A stretch of 64,000 bases of DNA from assembly GCA_000381585.1 (NCBI GenBank), contig KB906737.1:186001-250000 (forward strand). The letters run 5' to 3'. Position 1 is the first letter of the stretch. Each line of letters opens with the position of its first letter. Under the pieces are notes generated by a model. The model ran no database searches, had not been told where the DNA came from, and saw only the letters and a program-made list of their open reading frames with translations. Source of the DNA: Acidobacteriaceae bacterium KBS 83. GTDB taxonomy: Bacteria > Acidobacteriota > Terriglobia > Terriglobales > Acidobacteriaceae. Positions 27,759-33,971 of this stretch are shown here, one piece after another. Both the position numbers and the translations under genes were made by a program.

Positions 27759-28420
27759 GGCAAACCTCCCAGCCCAAGAACGGAGAGCGCGGCTGACGTT
27801 GCCTGCGCGGCGAGCAACTCTTTGTTCGTCAGATAGGCCATGAAGATGTGGCCTCCCGGATGCGCAAATCCCAGATCGTCAATGCTCAGCACTCGCATGC
27901 CAAGGCTCACCTTGGCGCGAATGGGATTCAGCGACGTATCGAAGGCCTCTTCCGTAATGGAAAACTCAGTAAGCCGGATCGGCACCACGCGGCTCTTACT
28001 CCACACGAAAAGCGTCAGCGGCTGCTCGAGCGGGATGATCTCCAGCGTGCCCGCATTCGCCATGGCGTTGTCTGCAAGCAGCGTCTCAACCGTCGGGTTC
28101 ACCAACATTTCGAGCTGTGCCAGTTGCGGCTGAAGTCCATACTGCGTGGCGACCGGAAACTGATTCGGAAACTCGAGCTGGTCTGTGGCGTCGAGCTCGG
28201 CTTCGATCTTGATTGTTTCCACCGCAGGGCCGCGCAGGCGCAGCGCATCCACCCGCACGCCGTCCTGTCCTCCCGGCAAAGACTGAATCTGCAGCGTGCG
28301 CGAAAGCGAGTCCGGGTTGTACTGCAAGGCGATCACGCTCTTCACCACGGACGTGTCCGGATCCATGGTGACGATGCCGCCCTTGATCAACTTCGGCGAT
28401 AGCGGGGACGTCGTCGCCAT
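27755..28420 (-). CDS. CIS_tube N-terminal-domain protein (Afp7/Pvc7-like, without LysM)
   Basis: This 221-residue protein has the opening of contractile-injection-system tube-initiator proteins: VIALQYNPDSLSRTLQIQ, then ETIKIEAELDATDQLE and the segment IIPLEQPLTLFVWSKSRVVPIRLTEFSITEEAFD. It ends with FMAYLTNKELLAAQATSAALS. It lacks the LysM module that usually ends this family, which is supplied by the next gene. It is preceded by a 24-codon open frame whose stop lies three bases before this ATG. A role as an adaptor between hub and first tube ring follows from the family. Confidence 0.86.
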   Translation of the reverse strand: MATTSPLSPKLIKGGIVTMDPDTSVVKSVIALQYNPDSLSRTLQIQSLPGGQDGVRVDALRLRGPAVETIKIEAELDATDQLEFPNQFPVATQYGLQPQLAQLEMLVNPTVETLLADNAMANAGTLEIIPLEQPLTLFVWSKSRVVPIRLTEFSITEEAFDTSLNPIRAKVSLGMRVLSIDDLGFAHPGGHIFMAYLTNKELLAAQATSAALSVLGLGGLP

Positions 28421-28423
28421 TGT

Positions 28424-28498
28424 CTATAGCCTTCCCACGGCTGAATTCACCGCCTGGCGCGATTGCCCCGGGTTTTGCTGAGCGAGTGCGTGCTTCAT
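28424..28498 (-). CDS. Candidate 24-residue microprotein within the eCIS operon
   Basis: A short open frame begins at ATG 28498 in an ATGA overlap with the stop of the 86-residue gene, with AGAGGAG as a strong ribosome binding site 8 bases upstream, and stops three bases before the CIS_tube gene. The predicted peptide begins MKHALAQQNPGQ and ends AVGRL; it is polar and not membrane-spanning. It could be a real microprotein, or a coupling ORF whose only role is to hand ribosomes to the next gene. No conservation data are available here. Confidence 0.4.
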   Translation of the reverse strand: MKHALAQQNPGQSRQAVNSAVGRL

Positions 28499-28755
28499 GG
28501 CTTCACTCCTCTTCCAATCGCGCGCGCCAGTCCCCCGCCGAACTTCCTGCCGCCCGAGGGCCCCGGCTCAAGAGCTATCTGGCCCAGCTTCAGCACTGGC
28601 GTCCGCCGCGATTGCATCCTCTGTGCAATCGACTCAGGCTCGGCAAGCACGCGCGACAGCTCCGCTTGCAATCCTTCTACCAGGGCCTTGCGATCCAATG
28701 GATCGATCCCACGCAACACGAGCCGGTCGATGTTCACCTCAATAGTCCGCCTCAT
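28495..28755 (-). CDS. Small eCIS-associated protein of unknown function
   Basis: This 86-residue protein opens with MRRTIEVNIDRLVLRGIDP, a short beta-alpha unit, followed by a helix (KALVEGLQAELSRVLAE) and a glycine/arginine-rich tail. Proteins with this RxIxVxIDRLVLxG opening occur next to the ATPase gene in several eCIS operons, from memory. The start ATG 28755 overlaps the ATPase stop in ATGA, which favours it over a GTG six bases upstream. It may regulate the ATPase or chaperone a component. I cannot assign a function. Confidence 0.72.
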   Translation of the reverse strand: MRRTIEVNIDRLVLRGIDPLDRKALVEGLQAELSRVLAEPESIAQRMQSRRTPVLKLGQIALEPGPSGGRKFGGGLARAIGRGVKP

Positions 28756-30743
28756 ACCCACCCCCGGATCTCCATGTCGGAGAGCGGACGCTCGATCTTG
28801 ATTGCCTCCTGCCGCGTGGCCTGAAGCAGATGCTCCATCGCCACCGGACCGCCATCAGCTGCAGCGAGGAACGCCGCGTTCAGCGCGATATTGCGGATGT
28901 TCCCGCCCGTCATATTGAGCTGCGCGAGAAGCTGGTAGTCGAGCCCCACTGTGGGTGCCTCCTCCGGAAAAACACGCGACCATATAGCCCTTCTCTGCTC
29001 CGCATCCGGAAAAGGAAAATCCACCGTGAATCGCAGGCGCCTTTGGAACGCCTTGTCGAGCGATGACTTGAAGTTGGTCGCGAGGATGGCTAGGCCAAGA
29101 AAGTTCTCCATGCGTTGCAGCAGGTAGCCGACTTCAATGTTCGCGTAGCGGTCATGGCTGTCCTTAACCTCCGCGCGCTTGCCGAAGAGCGCATCTGCCT
29201 CATCAAAGAGCAGCATCACGCCCCCCTCATCCGCTGCATCGAAGACCTGTTTCAGGTTCTTCTCCGTCTCACCGATGTACTTGCTCACAACCGCCGAGAG
29301 ATCGATGCGATACAGATCGAGCTTTAGTTCTCCAGCCAGCACCTCGGCTGCCAGCGTCTTGCCGGTTCCGCTCGGGCCGGCAAAGAGCGCGCTCAAACCA
29401 AGCCCGCGGCGCCCTCGTGCGGCAAACCCCCAGGTCTCATGCACCTTCATGCGGTGACGCGATTGCAGCGCTATCTGTTGCAGTGTCTGCTTCTGTAACT
29501 CCGGCAGAACCAAATCATCCCACCCTGCCATCTGACCGCTGCCGGTCACGATGCGTTCCGCAAGATCCTGAAGGCGCGGCCGCGCCACCGAACGACACAC
29601 ATCCCACAGCTTCTCGGGATCTGCATCGCTCTTCGCGGATTCCGGAACGCATGATCCAGCGGCCGAGAAGATCGTCTCCGCGCTAAGATTGAATTGACCG
29701 GCGATGGTATCGAGCATCCCGTTCAGGCTTGTCGCCGCGGGACCAAGGGCTTCCCTCCAGAGGCGCATTTGCGCAGCCGGCTCCGGTTTGTTCACCTCGT
29801 GGCTTGCCGTGTGGCGATGCAGACCGATCGGGTCCCGGCTCGCAATGATGAGCGAACCCGGTAGCTTCTCCACCAACTGCTGTGCCGCATTCGGCACCGT
29901 GCCGGATTCCAATTGCAGCAGCAGCACGGCGGGCAGCAGCAACGCTTCGCGGGTCCAGAGCTGGACGAACTGATCCACTTCCCCGCCGGCGTTTGGAAGA
30001 TTTTCTGCCCGCAGGATGTAGAGCTCGCGACCACTACGTTGGGCCAGCAGCCCTGCAATATCCTCCTGCCCACGCGGGTCATCTCCCAGCAGGTGCAGCA
30101 CTCGAGAATGCGCCGCATAGTCTGCACCTCGCAGGCAGTCCAGATCCTCATTGATCTGCTCCACCAGCGCGCGGTGTTCTTCGGCAATCCATACCGGTTG
30201 TGGTCTCGATTGCAGAAAACCCTCAAGCCGCGCATCCAGTTGGTTGACTCCAGCAAGGTAGTGCAGAATGCGCTCTTCGATGCGCAGTGCGGCGGAGGTG
30301 AGCCCTTGGCCGGTTTCCATCTCTATCAACCGGTAGTGGCGCAGTGGAGCAGACGGTGCAAGCGCGCTCCAATGGGGGTGGGACAGGGTTGCGAGCGAGA
30401 GCGCGAACGTGATCGCGCTGCGCTGCGTCCGGCCCACCATCTCTGCGCATCCGGCGGCCAGCGCGGAATCCATCTCGACCCCCGCGCATAGGAGAAGCAG
30501 ATCGCGCTCGAATGGGCTTAGCCGAAACGTATCAGCAACCACATCGATCGCCGCCGGAGGGTCAAGAGGCTCGGAATGTTGTTGGAGCGTCTCGTCCGTC
30601 GACCGTTCCTCCTCCACCCCCAGCCGCACACGCAAACGGACAAACTCCCGAATCAGACAAAGCTGGTTCGCCTCGGCCCACGAAGAGGAGGAAGAGGCGG
30701 ATGAAGACGACCGATCCACGTTCTCGAGCAGATCCGGTTTCAT
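28752..30743 (-). CDS. eCIS AAA+ ATPase (Afp15/Pvc15-like)
   Basis: This 663-residue ATPase has an N-terminal helical region of about 430 residues that is typical of the eCIS ATPases, and a C-terminal AAA+ module. The Walker A motif is GPSGTGKT (about residues 456-463), the Walker B LLFDEADALFG (about 507-517), sensor 1 is in ILATNF, and an arginine-finger-type AFQRRLRF follows. A tract of Ser/Glu (residues 13-23) lies at the N-terminus. Family members are needed for loading of toxins or for particle maturation in PVC and Afp. The start overlaps the DUF4255 stop in ATGA. The family call is firm. Confidence 0.93.
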   Translation of the reverse strand: MKPDLLENVDRSSSSASSSSSWAEANQLCLIREFVRLRVRLGVEEERSTDETLQQHSEPLDPPAAIDVVADTFRLSPFERDLLLLCAGVEMDSALAAGCAEMVGRTQRSAITFALSLATLSHPHWSALAPSAPLRHYRLIEMETGQGLTSAALRIEERILHYLAGVNQLDARLEGFLQSRPQPVWIAEEHRALVEQINEDLDCLRGADYAAHSRVLHLLGDDPRGQEDIAGLLAQRSGRELYILRAENLPNAGGEVDQFVQLWTREALLLPAVLLLQLESGTVPNAAQQLVEKLPGSLIIASRDPIGLHRHTASHEVNKPEPAAQMRLWREALGPAATSLNGMLDTIAGQFNLSAETIFSAAGSCVPESAKSDADPEKLWDVCRSVARPRLQDLAERIVTGSGQMAGWDDLVLPELQKQTLQQIALQSRHRMKVHETWGFAARGRRGLGLSALFAGPSGTGKTLAAEVLAGELKLDLYRIDLSAVVSKYIGETEKNLKQVFDAADEGGVMLLFDEADALFGKRAEVKDSHDRYANIEVGYLLQRMENFLGLAILATNFKSSLDKAFQRRLRFTVDFPFPDAEQRRAIWSRVFPEEAPTVGLDYQLLAQLNMTGGNIRNIALNAAFLAAADGGPVAMEHLLQATRQEAIKIERPLSDMEIRGWV

Positions 30744-32011
30744 ATCGTCACCATGGGGCCGGTAAAGGCCGGTGGGGACTTCTGCCAGGTCACGAGGCTC
30801 GTGACTCCATCTACCTGAAGACGAATCAACTGCAAGCCGCTGGGCAGCAGCGGTGTGAACTGGAAGCTGAGCGCGTTCGTAACGGAGGTGAAATCCTTCG
30901 CCGGAGCCGCAGCTCCGCTCAGGACCAACGAGACATTCTGCGTCGGCTGTACGTCGGGGTTGCAGGTAAGCGAGACCAGCGTGCCCGGAACGCCGTTGAT
31001 CACATTGCTGACTGCCGTAACCGATGCCAGGGGTTGGACCGCGGGAGCAATAGCGATCGGCAGAGTGTTCGTGGTTTGCACAATCTTGCCCGCCGTATCG
31101 AGAAACTGCACAGACAGTTCGTAGAAGCCGGCTGGAAATGTTGCGGGGCTATTCGGGACAGGGAACGTAAATGAAGTATTCGTAACTGAGGCGGGCACTA
31201 AGGTGACAACGCGCTGGATACCCAACCGCTGATTTGCGAGAATTACCTGGCTCGCTCCTGCAAGAAACTCTCCCGTCACGGTGACCGTATCTCCAGGCAG
31301 TGCAGCCGACTGCGTGTTGGGAGGCACAACCTCAAGGATTGCCGCCGGGGTCACCGGCACCGCCTGCACCACCCGCTTCATCACCGGCAAGGCAAAGACG
31401 ACATTCGCCGGCTGGTACATCAACACGACGGAGACCTGAAATGGAAATGTGGGCCTGTAATCGGCTTTGAGCGCCGTCCACAGCCACGCCATCTCCTCTC
31501 GCCCCAGCGTCGCGGGAGTGATCTTGATCATCTCGATCTGATCGGCCAGACCGGATGTCGCCAGTGCCGTCGCAAGCTGCGGCAGATGAATCGAGGTCAC
31601 GCTGTTCAGTGCGTCACGTACTTCGTTGCGCGAAATCACCGGACGCTCATGCAGCAGAAGCAGCGCGTAACCGAGGAGGGCCTCTGCCTGCCAGTCAAAC
31701 GAACCATAAGCGGTCAACAGATAGTGAAGATCCAGAGCCAGCGGCGGGTTCTTGAGCTGTGTCTTGCCGTCGGCCGCAAGGGATGGAAGATCGACATTGC
31801 GCCACGCTGGGTTGTGCGTCACCTGATGCAGAAAGAGATTAACTTGGTTCTGCGTGGTTCCGCCGCTGCTGAAGGCATTCTGCAGAATGTCCGGCGCCTG
31901 TGATGAGATGGTCACCGTGCCGCCGAACAGGGCGCTCAAACCGCTGTACACACCTGTCAGGTAATACTGCAATACAGCCGTTACCCCGGAGATGGCCAGC
32001 GCATTGCTCAT
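30740..32011 (-). CDS. DUF4255 (Pvc16-like) tail terminator with C-terminal IPT/TIG-like domain
   Basis: This 423-residue protein begins with the DUF4255/Pvc16_N domain (residues about 1-180): VLQYYLTGV, VNLFLHQVTHNPAWRN and LDLHYLLTAYG are diagnostic. Members cap the top of sheath and tube and set the end of the particle. Residues about 210-310 contain an IPT/TIG-like immunoglobulin fold (GDTVTVTGEFLAGASQVIL), and a second beta-domain continues to the C-terminus. The additional Ig domains are more than a minimal cap needs and may mediate contact at the outer end. Both gene ends are in ATGA overlaps. Confidence 0.9.
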   Translation of the reverse strand: MSNALAISGVTAVLQYYLTGVYSGLSALFGGTVTISSQAPDILQNAFSSGGTTQNQVNLFLHQVTHNPAWRNVDLPSLAADGKTQLKNPPLALDLHYLLTAYGSFDWQAEALLGYALLLLHERPVISRNEVRDALNSVTSIHLPQLATALATSGLADQIEMIKITPATLGREEMAWLWTALKADYRPTFPFQVSVVLMYQPANVVFALPVMKRVVQAVPVTPAAILEVVPPNTQSAALPGDTVTVTGEFLAGASQVILANQRLGIQRVVTLVPASVTNTSFTFPVPNSPATFPAGFYELSVQFLDTAGKIVQTTNTLPIAIAPAVQPLASVTAVSNVINGVPGTLVSLTCNPDVQPTQNVSLVLSGAAAPAKDFTSVTNALSFQFTPLLPSGLQLIRLQVDGVTSLVTWQKSPPAFTGPMVTI

Positions 32012-32700
32012 CCAGTCCTTCCGTCCCGGCGCTTGAGATATTCGCCAAGGTCGAGAGATTTGCGCGGCCGCGCTGCTGCGGGACGCGGCGCTTCGGGCGG
32101 AACCGCTGTCACCTCAATGCGTCCGATATGTATCTCCACCTTGTCTCCCTCGCGCTCCACTGGCGCGGAACGGGGAAATGCATCGAATCTCGCTCGCTGA
32201 GCAGAGTCGATCGCGAAAGGGCTCAGAGAGCCGCCTGGAAGGACCGACTCCGATTTCAAGTCACGCGTTCGCAATGACGTGTTACCTTCGCGATCGAAGA
32301 TCGCACCCGATCGATCCGATGATTCTGTATCTGCTGCGGTGGCGTAACTGCCCCTCCCCGCACTCTGCGCGTCTGCTTCGCCCATGAGAGGACGGAATGA
32401 CGTGGGCCTTCCCTGGTGACGAGAATCTTCGGCCTGCCGCACGCCGCCGCGTTGTGTCTTCTCGCTCTTTCCACGCACGCCGGATGGCGACGCATCGGGA
32501 TCAACCGGGATGTCCTCGATCTCATCAGCCCGAGACTGCGGGCCTGTAACCAGCCGCTCTTCCTCAAGCACGCCCGTCTCCGTCACAACCTCGCGCGGGC
32601 TTCGCGTTGTCGGCCCCGCATAGATCGAACCCACCAGTGGATGGATTCCACCCTGCGGCCGAACGGCGTTCGCGGCCATGCGCTGCAGAAAACCCTTCAT
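32008..32700 (-). CDS. eCIS-associated low-complexity protein with conserved C-terminal IGRIEV motif
   Basis: This 230-residue protein is mostly charged and Pro/Ser/Arg-rich (residues about 25-175) and probably disordered. The C-terminus carries VEIHIGRIEVTAV and then a proline linker and SLDLGEYLKRRDGRTG. That closing pattern (IGRxEV, then SLxxYLxRR) recurs in hypothetical proteins near the DUF4255 gene of many eCIS clusters as I recall them. The N-terminus MKGFLQRMAANAVRP also looks conserved. It could be a flexible connector or cargo-docking protein. Both gene ends are ATGA overlaps with neighbours. Confidence 0.72.
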   Translation of the reverse strand: MKGFLQRMAANAVRPQGGIHPLVGSIYAGPTTRSPREVVTETGVLEEERLVTGPQSRADEIEDIPVDPDASPSGVRGKSEKTQRGGVRQAEDSRHQGRPTSFRPLMGEADAQSAGRGSYATAADTESSDRSGAIFDREGNTSLRTRDLKSESVLPGGSLSPFAIDSAQRARFDAFPRSAPVEREGDKVEIHIGRIEVTAVPPEAPRPAAARPRKSLDLGEYLKRRDGRTG

Positions 32701-33416
32701 GCACTCACCATCTCCAGGTAGAGTCGTCGCCGCGTGTCACTCAGGGCGAGAATTTCTCTTTCGCTCCAGCCATAGGCCGAAGCCAGCGCATGCACATCCA
32801 TCACCAGCCTCCTCGCCAATGCTTCCAGTTCCGCCCACAGAAACGTCGGCAGGTCGAGACTCTCGTGGCAGGCGGCTTCGCAGACCGGGCATTGGAAGTT
32901 AAGAACGATCTCGGCGAGCGGGTCAGCAGCCGCCATCTTTTCACCGGCCTCTTCGAGTTCCTCCTCTGACCAGGTTTGCCCCGCATCGTCTCCGCCGTCC
33001 ACCCGGCAGGCGCGAAGCAGACGAACGGCAGCGGCATCGGGGTCCGCCGCTGCCCCGCGCTCGAGTGCGGCACGCGCAAGGTCCCGGCTCGCCGGCAGCC
33101 GGAAGCTCTGTCCGTGGATCACGATCGGCTCCGCATGTTGCGATTGCGGTTGCTCTGCCAGCGCCCTGCCGTCCATGTTGAATTCGAGCTTCTCCCCGCA
33201 TTGCGGGCACGATGTCCAGCCTTCCAGCGCATGTCCGAAGTAAGAACAATGCAGCTCTGCCAGCGCGCGATTGCGCTGGCCCAGAGGCCAGTCGGCAACA
33301 GTCTCGCGTGCCTCCGGGAACGCTGCGTGGATCGCGAGGAGTCCCTGATCGAGCGGATGCAGCCCGCGGCCCTTCTCCCACAGTGAGAGAAAGTCGGCAT
33401 GAGTGAGAGCACGCAT
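32697..33416 (-). CDS. gp26-like baseplate protein with zinc ribbon
   Basis: This 239-residue protein has an N-terminal helical domain (LSLWEKGRGLHPLDQGLLAI) and a zinc-ribbon made of CPQCGE (near residue 70) and CPVCEAAC (near 175), interrupted by a beta-rich region of about 100 residues. It resembles the T4-type baseplate-hub proteins of eCIS clusters. The last 35 residues, ALASAYGWSEREILALSDTRRRLYL, resemble the short DUF6760-like proteins that are separate genes in other eCIS loci. Its ATG directly follows the TAA of the tube gene. It is probably a baseplate or hub assembly factor; metal binding is inferred. Confidence 0.75.
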   Translation of the reverse strand: MRALTHADFLSLWEKGRGLHPLDQGLLAIHAAFPEARETVADWPLGQRNRALAELHCSYFGHALEGWTSCPQCGEKLEFNMDGRALAEQPQSQHAEPIVIHGQSFRLPASRDLARAALERGAAADPDAAAVRLLRACRVDGGDDAGQTWSEEELEEAGEKMAAADPLAEIVLNFQCPVCEAACHESLDLPTFLWAELEALARRLVMDVHALASAYGWSEREILALSDTRRRLYLEMVSA

Positions 33417-33944
33417 TTACGTCGCCACCACGCTCAAGGTCGGCTCGGTCGGCTCCGTCACGCTGGTGTCGCGTTCCCATCCCTCGTTTTCCAGCTTGAT
33501 GTGTTCAATGGCGATGGCGTTCGCATTCGCATCCAGGTCCGGTAGCGCCTGATACTCAGACACCCAGCAGCGATAAATCTTGTACGCAATCACAAGCTGA
33601 CCGGCTTCGTTGTAAAACTCCAGATAGATGTTCTTGCGCATGTTGGCCAGCGAAACCTCCGAGCCAAGACTGGCGCCGAAGTTCCACACTAGCCCCGCCC
33701 AGTCATGGAAGTTCATATCCTGGGTCAAGCCGCGTTCGAGCGTAATCGCGTCATACTTCGACCGTCCCGGTGACTTGTGCGACGTGGAAGGATCTCCGCC
33801 ATTGCGATGCTCCACCACCTCGGTCGTTCGCTTCAGCCCGCTCACCTTGCTCACGGCCGCCACATATTGTCCGTCCCACTTCAGCCGGAACTTGAAATTC
33901 TTGTAAGGATCGAGACGCGTCGGATTTGCTGGAAAAATTGCCAT
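33417..33944 (-). CDS. Inner tube protein (gp19/Hcp-like, Afp1/Pvc1 type)
   Basis: This 175-residue protein would form the rigid inner tube. Features are DPYKNFKFRLKWDGQYVAAVSKVSGLKRTTEVVEHRNGGDP, read in parts near the N-terminus, and SPGRSKYDAITLERGLTQD in the middle, followed by YKIYRCWVSEYQALPDLDANANAIAIEHIKLENEGW near the end. These are the typical segments of the conserved phage tail region family. Only one tube gene is present, whereas Afp has several. It lies 27 bp after the sheath stop with AAGGAGATAGG upstream of the ATG. Expected to be one of the most abundant products, together with the sheath. Confidence 0.95.
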   Translation of the reverse strand: MAIFPANPTRLDPYKNFKFRLKWDGQYVAAVSKVSGLKRTTEVVEHRNGGDPSTSHKSPGRSKYDAITLERGLTQDMNFHDWAGLVWNFGASLGSEVSLANMRKNIYLEFYNEAGQLVIAYKIYRCWVSEYQALPDLDANANAIAIEHIKLENEGWERDTSVTEPTEPTLSVVAT

Positions 33945-33971
33945 GGTTCCTATCTCCTTGGTATCTCTTCG

